64,000 nt of DNA from Sinorhizobium kostiense (GTDB lineage: Bacteria > Pseudomonadota > Alphaproteobacteria > Rhizobiales > Rhizobiaceae), in assembly GCF_017874595.1 (NCBI RefSeq), contig NZ_JAGILA010000001.1:1361297-1425296 (forward strand), written 5' to 3'. Within the stretch, counting starts at the first letter, position 1. Every line of letters begins with the position of its first letter. The position numbers and the translations under genes are program-made. Below, one piece after another: positions 42,477 to 51,154 of the stretch. Below the pieces are notes generated by a model. That model was not told the origin of the DNA, made no database searches, and saw only the letters and a list, made by a program, of their open reading frames with translations.

Positions 42477-43723
42477 CAGTCGTTCTCCCTCTCTTCATAA
42501 CCGTCCCGAAAGTCGCCGCCGATCTCGCCGAGGAAACGCGTCGTCGCGCTCTTGGCGATTTCTTGATAGCGGTTCTCATAAAGCTCCCAGAGTTTCGCCC
42601 GCCGTCCGCCGGCGAGCAGCGCTTCCAACGCCGAGCGCGACTTCAATTCGTTTTCGAGCGCCGCCGGATCGAAGCGCTCGATCATTCTCGCAAGCGCCGC
42701 CTGGACGCCGCGCCACGTTCTCACATGGTGGTGGGCAAGGTCGCGGATGGAGCCGCTGATCGCGGCCTGCGGAGGAAGAAAGCCAACACTGCGCTGGGCC
42801 AGAAACGTCGCGATAACATCGTCCACGTTGGGCAGGAATTTGAGAGGGTTGACATCGGATGCTCCGACCACCGTCTGAACGACCCGCGCCTCGTTTTTTT
42901 CCTCGGCACGCTTGCGCAGGAGATGCATCAGCCCCTCAAGCATCATCCGATATTCCCGGCCGAAATTCTCCATCTGCGCCGCCGGGTCGGCGGCCGGAAA
43001 CTCGTCGGCGCTCAAGCCCAGGCCGCGCAGGAAAGCCTCGCGCAGGTCGGTCTCGGGGGAAGCCGCCACCGTCGGGCCGGGCTTCGCCGGCTCTTCCGGG
43101 ACCGGTTTCGCGGCGGCCTTGGTTTCCGAGACGAGCGGCTGTGGTGCCGGGCTCGGCCAGGGAAAATCCCAGGACTGCTCCTGTTGGCCCGATGTCGGCA
43201 CCGGGTCGAGACTGAATGGATCGTCAAACATCGGTGGGCGTTTGACCGCATCGCCTTCGTCTGGTGTATCGGCCGGTTGTTCAAATGGATCCGGCAGCCC
43301 GGCCGGTCGTGGGGGAGGCGGCGGCGGCTCGCTGCGCTCCGAGAAGAACGTGTCCCTCTCGAAGCCGATGGGCGGCGACGCCCTCTGTTCAGGAACCCGC
43401 TCGGCGGGGGCTGCCTGGAAGTCGACGCGGATGATGTAATTGCCGAGTTGCAGCCGTGCGCCATTATGCAGCGTGGCGGAATTCCCGGCCCCGAGCGGTG
43501 TTCGCGAGCCGTCGATGAACAGCCCGCCGCTTGACGTGTCGGTCACGAGATACTGACCGCGAACGCATGTGATCGTGCAATGAGCCCGCGAGACATACAT
43601 GTCGGGATCGTCAAGCCGCCAATCGGCCTCGGCGCTGCGGCCGATGACAAGCTCGCCCTCGACGAGGCTCATCTGGCGAACAGCTTGCATTTGCGGCGAT
43701 TGCTCGAGAGTGAGGATCAGCAT
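42476..43723 (-). CDS. tagH: TagH/Fha: FHA-domain scaffold of T6SS phosphorylation control
   Basis: 415 residues from ATG 43723. The N-terminal FHA domain (about 1-95) keeps the phosphothreonine-binding residues: GELVIGRSAEADWRLDDPDM, VSRAHCTI, and TSSGGLFIDGSRTPLG. A proline-rich linker leads to a C-terminal helical TagH domain (about 250-415, EYRMMLEGLMHLLRKRAEEK, RFLGEIGGDFRDGYEERE). In other systems PpkA phosphorylates Fha to activate secretion and PppA reverses it; ppkA, pppA and tagF are all in this window. Overlaps tssG by 7 bases and tssJ by 1. Confidence 0.9.
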   Translation of the reverse strand: MLILTLEQSPQMQAVRQMSLVEGELVIGRSAEADWRLDDPDMYVSRAHCTITCVRGQYLVTDTSSGGLFIDGSRTPLGAGNSATLHNGARLQLGNYIIRVDFQAAPAERVPEQRASPPIGFERDTFFSERSEPPPPPPRPAGLPDPFEQPADTPDEGDAVKRPPMFDDPFSLDPVPTSGQQEQSWDFPWPSPAPQPLVSETKAAAKPVPEEPAKPGPTVAASPETDLREAFLRGLGLSADEFPAADPAAQMENFGREYRMMLEGLMHLLRKRAEEKNEARVVQTVVGASDVNPLKFLPNVDDVIATFLAQRSVGFLPPQAAISGSIRDLAHHHVRTWRGVQAALARMIERFDPAALENELKSRSALEALLAGGRRAKLWELYENRYQEIAKSATTRFLGEIGGDFRDGYEEREND

Positions 43724-44784
43724 TCGGCAGCCTCCAGCATTTCGGGCCGCCAGCCATTGACCGTGCGCATGCAAAGGTCTTCTGCGTCACTGCGATCTTT
43801 CCGTGGAGCGACCCACGCCGTGTGCCCAATCCGCGCTTCTCCCAGGCGTGCCGAAGGAACCGCGTCTCGCTTGAGCACGAGCCTGACGTCGACGTCGAGC
43901 CCATGTCCCACCAGGTCGCCGATCGCCGTTTTCAAGGTCTCGCGCCGTTCGCTGCCGGGGAGAAAAGCCATGTAGTCGGGAAGCGTCAGCGGCCCCAGGG
44001 CGAGCTCCATTCTCTGCTGGCGCTGGAATATGCGCGGGCCGATCGTGGCACTTCGGCCAAGTCGAACATGGGCGACGGCAAGCCGGGACTGAAGTCTTGC
44101 CGGTATCGGGTTCCAGCTGCCGACAAATTCCCGAAGGCGAACCGGGACCTTCAGGAGGTCGGCAAGAAACCGCGTGAGTCTCTCAGGCCCTTCTATCTGA
44201 TTGGCGAGCGCAGGCGCATGGCGGAGCTTCGTTTCATCGATCAAGGTGGGCGCCGTCTGTCCTTGACCACTAAGTCCAAGTCCGGCCAAGGCCGCCCGGA
44301 ACGCACGAATGCGACCGCCGCCCGGGCGCGCGACCTGCACCGCCGGATGAGCATCCGCCCAGGCGCGGTAAAAGAGCGCGATCATTCGATGCTGAAGAAT
44401 GTTCACGAAGTCGATGAAGGTCGTATCGCTGATCTCACGCATGTCGGTCGTTGCGAACCAGCGTTGCGAAAGGCGATCCAGTACCCAGCGGGTCAGGTAA
44501 AGGGGCATCGGACCTTCTGGCCCGAGGAGCCCGATAGTCGTCACCGTAACCCGAGCCGGCGCCTTGTCGGTCGCCATCTCGACGCTCGTGACGTCCTGCA
44601 CCGCGAAGCCGAGCCGCACATGCTGTCCGAGCCGCGCCGGCTCACGATCCGGTCGGCCGGCCTGGCCGAAGAACCTTCCGCCTTCTTCCAGGCACCTGAG
44701 GAGCTCGAAAAAGTCGAACTCCGTCGGGAGCGGATTGGCGTCCTTGGTCAGATCAGGTTGCGATTGCCCGGCGTCATTGGCCAT
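43717..44784 (-). CDS. tssG: TssG: T6SS baseplate protein
   Basis: 355 residues from ATG 44784 with AGGAGG seven bases upstream; the frame extends further but only inside tssF. Family blocks are FDFFELLRCLEEGG, VRLGFAVQDVTSVEMA, GPEGPMPLYLTRWVLDRL, DFVNILQHRMIALFYRAWAD and the late GRSATIGPRIFQRQQRMEL. TssG pairs with two TssF to make the wedge that holds VgrG and docks TssK. Starts inside the last 37 bases of tssF, a strong sign of translational coupling. Confidence 0.9.
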   Translation of the reverse strand: MANDAGQSQPDLTKDANPLPTEFDFFELLRCLEEGGRFFGQAGRPDREPARLGQHVRLGFAVQDVTSVEMATDKAPARVTVTTIGLLGPEGPMPLYLTRWVLDRLSQRWFATTDMREISDTTFIDFVNILQHRMIALFYRAWADAHPAVQVARPGGGRIRAFRAALAGLGLSGQGQTAPTLIDETKLRHAPALANQIEGPERLTRFLADLLKVPVRLREFVGSWNPIPARLQSRLAVAHVRLGRSATIGPRIFQRQQRMELALGPLTLPDYMAFLPGSERRETLKTAIGDLVGHGLDVDVRLVLKRDAVPSARLGEARIGHTAWVAPRKDRSDAEDLCMRTVNGWRPEMLEAAEC

Positions 44785-46622
44785 GGCACATCCTCCTGCT
44801 TCTGGATCACGCGCGCGCGGGTTCGCACGAACGCATTGATCGACGCATAGCGGGAAAAAAGCTTCGAGAGCAGGCCTGAGAGTAATAGCGCGCTGTGCCC
44901 GGCTAGCACAGACTGGTCGATATGAAGGGTAATCTCGGTGCCCCGCCCGAAGCACATCGGTCCCGGTATGGGCAGGCGTTCGATCACCGACCGCGACTCG
45001 ACCCTTTGAATCGCGCGTACATGCCGGCTGAGGCCCGGATCCCCGCGCTGCGCGTAGAGCTCAAGAATGGCGTGAAGCGGGTCCACTCCGCGGCCTTCTT
45101 CTGCCAGGCTGAGAAAATTCAGCGAGAGCTGCGCCACAAACCTCCACGCCAGTTCATCGGCCCGCGTGGCATCCACGGCTCCAGACGGAAGTGTTGCCGG
45201 AATCGAAGGCACCGGGGACCGAACGGCTCCGAGAAGCCGGATTGTCTCGACCGGATCGCCGCTTTCGAGGGAGAGCGACGGTGTGTCGTCCAATATAGGC
45301 AGGTCGCGATTTGTGCAGAGCGCCGCCACCTCAATTCGTTTCGGTGCCCGTGCAGCTTTCGAGTGGGCGGGACGCGAAAGCGACACGAAGACATCGTCAC
45401 CACTATAGGAAGTGCGGGTTTGTCCCAGGCGCAGCTCGTCCTCGTTCGGTCGCCGCGGGCGACGTTCGGTGAAATAGACAAAGCCGTTGCCACGATCCTG
45501 GCCCAGGCTGAAGAGCGCCGGTATCTCGGCGTCCGGTCCCCCAATGTCGGCATCTTCGACACGGATCGGGCGATAGATTTCGAAATCGCTCGGGCGGGTC
45601 CGATCGGCATGGAGCACCTGCCGTGTGCGCCTCGGATCGAGTTCGATGACGTTGCAGCTTCGCTCGAACAAATTGATGATCGGCGTCGTGAAAAGCGCGA
45701 GATCGGTTGCTGCCATATTGGCGAGCTCGGGGGCGGGACGCCGCAGGAGAAACACCAGTTCGAGCCCAGTCTCACAGCGATGAACGATCGGCTGCAGCCC
45801 TCTCACCCGCACGTAGTGGAATCGCTCTGGCGCGACAAAGTATTCGCGCAAGAGCCTGTAGCCCTCGAAAGTCTCGCGCGTGCGCGGCAGCAGCGCCTCC
45901 TCGTCCGAGATCCCGACCATCTCCGGCTCGGCGAGCCGGCTCAGCGGATGATCGCGGCCTTCCGGGCGAGCGCCCGTGGCACAACAGGCCCCGAAGAGCG
46001 TATCGAAGAGCGAGGCTGCCTTGCTCTTCTCGGCGAAATAGAAATCGAGGCGATCGAGCGCCAAATCGCCGAGCCGGCCTTTACCGGTCCGACTGACGAC
46101 GATGCTCAACGCGGCCACGCCGGGTTGTCCGCCGATCGGGCCTATTCCCGCCGCCGCGAGTGCGCTTCGATCCTGGATGTAGGTGGCCGAGCTGATCGTG
46201 AGCGGCCACAGCACCACGTCCTGTGCGGTGGTATAGATGCACCGGGTCGAAATCCCGGGCCGGGCGCTCGAAACCAGCCGTGTCCCACGCTTCACCAGGT
46301 GCCCCGCGGCCATTGTTTGAACCTGCTGGCCGGGCTTCAGCAAAGCCATGCCGATTGCCGGCGCCGGGCAGACGAGATCGGGATAGAAGTTCTCGAGCAC
46401 GCTTCTCGAGAAACGTGCGCTCTCCGCATCCACTTTCTGGCGGGTGCGAGCGGCGAGATAGGCCACACCGTCGAGCAGGCGTTCGACATAAGGATCCGGG
46501 CAGGGGACAGTGTCCAGGGAAAGATTACGAGCGATCGAAGGATGCATGGCCGCAAACTCTGCGGCGAGAGCGCGGATGTGTGTGAGTTCTTCCTCATAAT
46601 ATTCCAGGAAGACTCGGTCCAT
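44748..46622 (-). CDS. tssF: TssF: T6SS baseplate protein
   Basis: 624 residues, full length. The N-terminus FLEYYEEELTHIRALAAEFA and ERLLDGVAYLAARTRQKVDA followed by LENFYPDLVCPAPAIGMALL is the typical TssF (VasA/ImpG) start. LLREYFVAPERFHYVRVRGL and TSYSGDDVFVSLSRP are conserved internal blocks. It is homologous to phage T4 gp6-type wedge proteins. Starts one base from the tssE stop and overlaps tssG. Confidence 0.92.
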   Translation of the reverse strand: MDRVFLEYYEEELTHIRALAAEFAAMHPSIARNLSLDTVPCPDPYVERLLDGVAYLAARTRQKVDAESARFSRSVLENFYPDLVCPAPAIGMALLKPGQQVQTMAAGHLVKRGTRLVSSARPGISTRCIYTTAQDVVLWPLTISSATYIQDRSALAAAGIGPIGGQPGVAALSIVVSRTGKGRLGDLALDRLDFYFAEKSKAASLFDTLFGACCATGARPEGRDHPLSRLAEPEMVGISDEEALLPRTRETFEGYRLLREYFVAPERFHYVRVRGLQPIVHRCETGLELVFLLRRPAPELANMAATDLALFTTPIINLFERSCNVIELDPRRTRQVLHADRTRPSDFEIYRPIRVEDADIGGPDAEIPALFSLGQDRGNGFVYFTERRPRRPNEDELRLGQTRTSYSGDDVFVSLSRPAHSKAARAPKRIEVAALCTNRDLPILDDTPSLSLESGDPVETIRLLGAVRSPVPSIPATLPSGAVDATRADELAWRFVAQLSLNFLSLAEEGRGVDPLHAILELYAQRGDPGLSRHVRAIQRVESRSVIERLPIPGPMCFGRGTEITLHIDQSVLAGHSALLLSGLLSKLFSRYASINAFVRTRARVIQKQEDVPWPMTPGNRNLI

Positions 46623-46623
46623 G

Positions 46624-47394
46624 TCAGGTGTCCTTGAGCTCGGTGCGTGCCGAACCGTTCTCGAGATCGAGCACGGTTCGAAGCCGTAACCGTTCAGGCG
46701 CTGGAGCGGTGAGCAGCAGCGCGTCGATGTCTATCCTCAGACCGATCGACCTGTCGCCGAGACTGACGGTCACCTTTGTCGCGCTTTCCTTCAGTCGAGG
46801 TTCAAATGCCGCAAGCACGTTCCTGATTTCCTTGGCCAATTCGTCACGGTCGAAATCGCGGGACGAGCGGCCGGAGAAGGGCGGTACGCCATAATTGACC
46901 ACGCTGCGGCGAACCTCCGGGAAATCCTCGAGCGAGGGCGGGTTGTCACCGGCCTGGTCGACCTCGAAGTCCGTCAGGAGCGGCGAGGACTCGAAGCGCT
47001 GTGCATTGAAGAGCGCCTCGATGTCCCGTCGAACGGCTTCACGCAGCACGTCGGCCGAGACGACGACGCCGCGGCTTTCCAGTTCCGCCCGGCGTCGGTC
47101 GAGCGAGACCAGCCGGTGCAGGCTCTTCTTTTGGTCGACGCCTATATCCGTCGCTGCGTCGATCTGGCGAATGCCGCCGGCAATCAGCGCATCGAGCCGT
47201 TCAGCCTCTATTTCGTTCTGCAAGGCCTGCCGAAGCTGCTTGATTTCCGAGCTTAGCCCCGGCAGGTCATTGACCAGCCGATCCCACAAGGATGGCTGGA
47301 TCGCCTCGCGCGTCGCCCGCAGGTTCCCCCCGGGCGGTCTCGCTTCCCTTCCAAATCCTTTCTTTTGCCAGCTTTCACTTGCCGACATAGACAT
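46624..47394 (-). CDS. tssE: TssE: gp25-like baseplate protein with N-terminal extension
   Basis: 256 residues from ATG 47394 (ATG 47388 is almost equal). The gp25/GPW domain lies in the C-terminal half (REAVRRDIEALFNAQRFESS, RRSVVNYGVPPFSGRSSRDF, EIRNVLAAFEPRLKESATKV). TssE proteins are usually 140-180 residues, so about 90 extra N-terminal residues precede the domain (SLWDRLVNDLPGLSSEIKQL), a helical region seen in some alphaproteobacterial forms. Overlaps the hcp 3' end by 20 bases. It initiates sheath assembly on the baseplate. Confidence 0.85.
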   Translation of the reverse strand: MSMSASESWQKKGFGREARPPGGNLRATREAIQPSLWDRLVNDLPGLSSEIKQLRQALQNEIEAERLDALIAGGIRQIDAATDIGVDQKKSLHRLVSLDRRRAELESRGVVVSADVLREAVRRDIEALFNAQRFESSPLLTDFEVDQAGDNPPSLEDFPEVRRSVVNYGVPPFSGRSSRDFDRDELAKEIRNVLAAFEPRLKESATKVTVSLGDRSIGLRIDIDALLLTAPAPERLRLRTVLDLENGSARTELKDT

Positions 47395-47824
47395 CCATCT
47401 CGACCTCGTCCTTATCGTCGTAGTTGAAAGTGATGTTCTTGTAAGCGAAGCCGACGCGCTCTTCGATGAGGTCTGGCTCGTCCTCACTCGGCTTCATGAT
47501 ATAGCTGGTTACCGATGCGTCTTTTAAGGTGATGACCAGGTAGTCGCTTGTCTCGCCTTCGATTGTTCTTCTCGCCGAAAACTTGACTTCGTCGAGGAGC
47601 GTGTTGTCGAAGAGAGCCTTCTTCAGATAGGGCGAAGACTTGTCGTAGTGTTTGATAAAATTCACCATGCCCAGGCTGACACGGCCCCTCCTGGACAACG
47701 AATTGGGATCGAAGGGTGCCTGCATTTCAAACTCTACGCCATGCACTTCAATCTCTTCTTCGTGGCCATCGCGGATGCTCGGCCCGGTAATGTCGGGGAC
47801 CTTGAGAAATCCATCAATTTTCAT
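47375..47824 (-). CDS. hcp: Hcp (TssD): T6SS inner tube protein
   Basis: 149 residues from ATG 47824 with GGAGG six bases upstream. It follows the Hcp fold: MKIDGFLKVPDITGPSIRDG, IEVHGVEFEM, VNFIKHYDKSSPYLKKALFD, and a C-terminal FAYKNITFNYDD. Hexamers stack into the expelled tube. Placed between tssC and tssE, as in the Agrobacterium imp operon. Slightly short compared with the 160-170 residues of many Hcp proteins. Its 3' end overlaps tssE. Confidence 0.9.
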   Translation of the reverse strand: MKIDGFLKVPDITGPSIRDGHEEEIEVHGVEFEMQAPFDPNSLSRRGRVSLGMVNFIKHYDKSSPYLKKALFDNTLLDEVKFSARRTIEGETSDYLVITLKDASVTSYIMKPSEDEPDLIEERVGFAYKNITFNYDDKDEVEMDVYVGK

Positions 47825-47853
47825 GAACAACCTCCATCGGCTCTCTGGTGTAT

Positions 47854-49362
47854 TCACGACTTCATAGACGGCAGCTCCGAAACGAGCCGGAGCGAAGCAT
47901 TGATGCCCTCCAACTGGTAATGTGGCCTGAGATAGAAGCGGGCGTTGTACCAGCCCGGCCGGCCCTCGACGCTGTCAACCTGGACTTCGGCTGCCGCGAG
48001 CGGCCGCTTTGCGCGGGCCTTTTCATCGGCAAAGGCAGGATTGGCGAGAACGTAGCGGTTGATCCACTCCGTCAGCCAGATCTGCATGTCGGCGCGTTCC
48101 TTGAATGAGCCGATCTTGTCCCTGGCGATCGCCTTCAGGTAATGAGCGAAACGGGAAACCGGGAACAGATAGGGCAGGTTGGCGCTCAACCTTTCATTGG
48201 CCTGGGCGTCCGGATCGACCAGCCGGCCGGCTCGTGTCTCATCGTCCTGCAGCGAATGGGCACCGATGAAGGCGGCAATATCGGTGTTCTTGCGATGCAG
48301 GATCGGCATCAGCCCGAGCTTGGCGAGCTCGGCCTCGCGCCGATCGTCGATCGCGACCTCGGTCGGGCACTTCATCGCTACCGTGCCGTCGTCGGTCGGA
48401 AAGGTGTGGACCGGGAGATTGATGACGGCGCCGCCGTTTTCGACACCACGAATCTGGGTGCCCCAGCCGAAGAGCTTATGGCTGCGGTTTATGTTCACTC
48501 CCATCGGGAAGGCCGCGTTCATCCAGACATAGCGATGATGGTCGCCCTGGACCTCTTCTTCGAAGGCAAACCCCTTCACGGGGACCGTTTCAGCTCCATA
48601 AGGCAGTCTTGCCAGCACCCGGGGCATGGTCAGCCCGATATAGCGCGCGTCCTCGCTCTCGCGCAGCGACTGCCATGAGGCATAGGCTGGAGACGATACG
48701 ATCTGTTGCAGATCCTGCGGGTTCGGCAGTTCCTGCCAGCTCTCCATGCGAAACAGGCGCGGGGAGGCGGCTGCTATGAAGGGCGTGTGAGCCGACGCGC
48801 AGATCCCGGACATATTGCGAAGGAGAGCGACGTCCTTCGGGTGATTTGAGAACTCGTAGGCGCCGATCAGGCATCCATACGGGCTGCCACCAAGCATCGA
48901 GTATTCGTCGGTGTAGACTTTCTTGAAGATGGGACTTTGATCCCACATCTGGCCTTCGTAATCCTCAAGCGTATCGGCCAGTTCCTCCTTCGAAATGTTC
49001 ATGACGCGGATCTTCAGCTTCTGATCCGTCTCGGTGTTGTTGACGAGATACCACAATCCGCGCCACGTCCCTTCCATCTGGAGCACTTCGGGCGCATGGA
49101 GGATCTCGTTGACCTGCTCGGTCAGAAGCTTGTCGATGCCGGAGATCAAGGACTTGATCGACTTGATCGCGTTCGACGAGATGACAGCCGATTCCGAGCG
49201 CGACCGCGCGGCAAGGGCGAGATTTCGGACGAGGGCCTGAAGCTTTTCGCTGTCATCCTTCTTGACCTTGAAGTCCTTCTCTAGAAGCTCGCTGAATTCG
49301 CCGAGATCCACTCCCTCCGCTTCTGCGACACCGGCAATGGCGGCTTTTTCCTGTTCGGCCAT
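47854..49362 (-). CDS. tssC: TssC: large contractile sheath protein
   Basis: 502 residues. Conserved sheath blocks include EVLQMEGTWRGLWYLVNNTE, SPIFKKVYTDEYSMLGGSPY, LIGAYEFSNHPKDVALLRNM and PGWYNARFYLRPHYQLEGIN near the C-terminus. With TssB it forms the sheath whose contraction drives Hcp/VgrG out and which ClpV (53410) disassembles. It starts 3 bases after tssB. Confidence 0.94.
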   Translation of the reverse strand: MAEQEKAAIAGVAEAEGVDLGEFSELLEKDFKVKKDDSEKLQALVRNLALAARSRSESAVISSNAIKSIKSLISGIDKLLTEQVNEILHAPEVLQMEGTWRGLWYLVNNTETDQKLKIRVMNISKEELADTLEDYEGQMWDQSPIFKKVYTDEYSMLGGSPYGCLIGAYEFSNHPKDVALLRNMSGICASAHTPFIAAASPRLFRMESWQELPNPQDLQQIVSSPAYASWQSLRESEDARYIGLTMPRVLARLPYGAETVPVKGFAFEEEVQGDHHRYVWMNAAFPMGVNINRSHKLFGWGTQIRGVENGGAVINLPVHTFPTDDGTVAMKCPTEVAIDDRREAELAKLGLMPILHRKNTDIAAFIGAHSLQDDETRAGRLVDPDAQANERLSANLPYLFPVSRFAHYLKAIARDKIGSFKERADMQIWLTEWINRYVLANPAFADEKARAKRPLAAAEVQVDSVEGRPGWYNARFYLRPHYQLEGINASLRLVSELPSMKS

Positions 49363-49365
49363 GGC

Positions 49366-49902
49366 TCAGACCTCCGACTTGCTGCTGTCTTCGATCGCCT
49401 GGTCAGCGATCTTTCCCAGGAGGGGCTCATTGTTCAAAAGCTGGGCGATGCGTTTTTCCGCGTCGATGCGACCGTCCATGAAGCCGAGCAATTCCTCAAG
49501 CTGGCGGCGCATCCTCAGGAGCTCGGCGAGCTGAGGGACTTGTTCTGCAACACGATCCGGCGCGAAATCGGCCATGCTCGTAAAGGTCAGGTCTACCGCA
49601 AGCTCTTCATCGCGTTCTTCGCCGGCAGGCTGGGGAAGAGTGTTCTTCACGCGCGCCTTGACGCGCGGGCTAAGGGCTTCCATGAAACGGCCAAACCGGT
49701 TTGCGTCGGTCTCGACAAAAGCGCGGTCCCGTATGGATTTGCGCGCCTCAGGCGTTTCGGAGGCGCCGGCAAGGTCGGCCATCACGCCCATCACAAACGG
49801 CAATTCGATCGTTGTCGGGCTGCCGTATGTTTCCACCTCATAGGCGATCTGGACGCGAGGCGCCCGGTTTCGTTCAATTACCTTCGCCTTAGTTTCGCTC
49901 AT
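49366..49902 (-). CDS. tssB: TssB: small contractile sheath protein
   Basis: 178 residues. APRVQIAYEVETYGSPTTIE and LPFVMGVMADLAG are the TssB N-terminal signature; VDLTFTSMADFAPDRVAEQV and LLRMRRQLEELLGFMDGRID are the middle and C-terminal helices that intertwine with TssC. Placed 3 bases from both tssA and tssC, so the three are translated in close coordination. Confidence 0.94.
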   Translation of the reverse strand: MSETKAKVIERNRAPRVQIAYEVETYGSPTTIELPFVMGVMADLAGASETPEARKSIRDRAFVETDANRFGRFMEALSPRVKARVKNTLPQPAGEERDEELAVDLTFTSMADFAPDRVAEQVPQLAELLRMRRQLEELLGFMDGRIDAEKRIAQLLNNEPLLGKIADQAIEDSSKSEV

Positions 49903-49905
49903 AGG

Positions 49906-51054
49906 TCACCTTTCGTCCCGAGATTTCTTGTTTTCTGGCACGCCGGCCAGAAGCCGGAACTCCTTCAGACCGGAGGGCGCCAAGTCCTCCATCAGTTCCA
50001 GAAAATTCATCGGCACCATACGTTTGATTCTGCGCGCCAGATGAGGAATAGGGCTCGACGGCTCGGTGCGGTCGTAGAAGTCGATGACGAGGTCGATGCA
50101 CCTCGTGACCTCCTCGCGCGAGGCAAGGCGCGCCGGAAAGGCTGCAGCCGGTCCGGTGTAGATCGAATCTGCGCCGGAGCTCGTTTGCGCAGGTGCCTTG
50201 TCACCAGCGGCGATTTCCTCGCTTGCGACCTCCTGGCGCGAGCCGGGTTGCGCCCGCTCGAGCGTCGAAATCACTCGTTGAAGGAACCGGTCCAAATCCG
50301 ACAATGTGAAGCGCACATCACCGCCCATCTGCCGGTTAAGCGATTCTTCGAGTTCTCCCAACGCAGCCGCCGCAGCACGTGCGTTGGCGATAAGCTCGGC
50401 CGCTTCAGCCGAGGATTGCTCCGCAAATGCCGCGCAGCCTATTCTCATGCGGTTCAAAAGGCGGTCGTGCTCGCTTACGAGTGATGATTTCTCAGCCTCG
50501 CTCAGTCCCGGTGCAGCCTCGGCAAGAGCCGTACGGGTGTCAATCGATCCGCGCTCCAGATCCCGGCCGGTGAATGGGCCAACACCGTGGGGGGCAAATA
50601 AGGTCATCCTCCGAAAGTCCCCCAACAACCCGTCCTTGTCGTTTTGAAGCTGGAGAAGCGCGTTGGTCCGGCGCAGCGCCGCATCCCGAGGAGTGGAGTC
50701 CGGCCGAAGTTCTGGATGCATCGTCTCCCAATGCAGGTCGAAGGTCCGGGCGATCAGGCGAAGCCCCGAGGCCAGGCCGGCAAAACCCTGTTCATTCGCA
50801 AGAGCTCGCGTGACGATCACCAGGAGCCGCAGATCCCGCCCGTGCTGACGCAGCTCCTCCGATTTCCGAAGGACGTTTGTCCAATCGACAGGAACTTCGG
50901 CCCTTGCTACTGGGTTATTCCGTTCGTCTCGGCTAATTTCGATTTGAGGTTGCATGAGGCGTTCCAGTTCGTGGAATCGCCCATCATTCCGCAAGCTTTC
51001 GCCAGACGGATTGCTGCCATTCAGTGGACTTAGCCAGAGAGCGGAGTCGAACAA
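49906..51054 (-). CDS. tssA: TssA (ImpA): T6SS assembly cap protein (TTG start)
   Basis: 382 residues. The ImpA N-terminal domain begins WLSPLNGSNPSGESLRNDGR and continues with VDWTNVLRKSEELRQHGRDL and LHWETMHPELRPDS. The C-terminal region (PSSPIPHLARRIKRMVPMNF, LMEDLAPSGL) matches the short TssA class that stays with the baseplate or sheath tip. The only start compatible with the domain edge is TTG at 51054, set behind GGGGGG; CTG is one codon upstream and a TAA closes the frame four codons before that. It is the first gene of the leftward operon. Confidence 0.86.
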   Translation of the reverse strand: MFDSALWLSPLNGSNPSGESLRNDGRFHELERLMQPQIEISRDERNNPVARAEVPVDWTNVLRKSEELRQHGRDLRLLVIVTRALANEQGFAGLASGLRLIARTFDLHWETMHPELRPDSTPRDAALRRTNALLQLQNDKDGLLGDFRRMTLFAPHGVGPFTGRDLERGSIDTRTALAEAAPGLSEAEKSSLVSEHDRLLNRMRIGCAAFAEQSSAEAAELIANARAAAAALGELEESLNRQMGGDVRFTLSDLDRFLQRVISTLERAQPGSRQEVASEEIAAGDKAPAQTSSGADSIYTGPAAAFPARLASREEVTRCIDLVIDFYDRTEPSSPIPHLARRIKRMVPMNFLELMEDLAPSGLKEFRLLAGVPENKKSRDER

Positions 51055-51154
51055 CAGATCCCCCCGTTACCAACTAATGTTCTCCTCACAGTGTACTTTT
51101 ACCATAGTTTTTCAAGCTGTTCTATTTCCCCGTCTCTCGATAGCAATTGAATTT

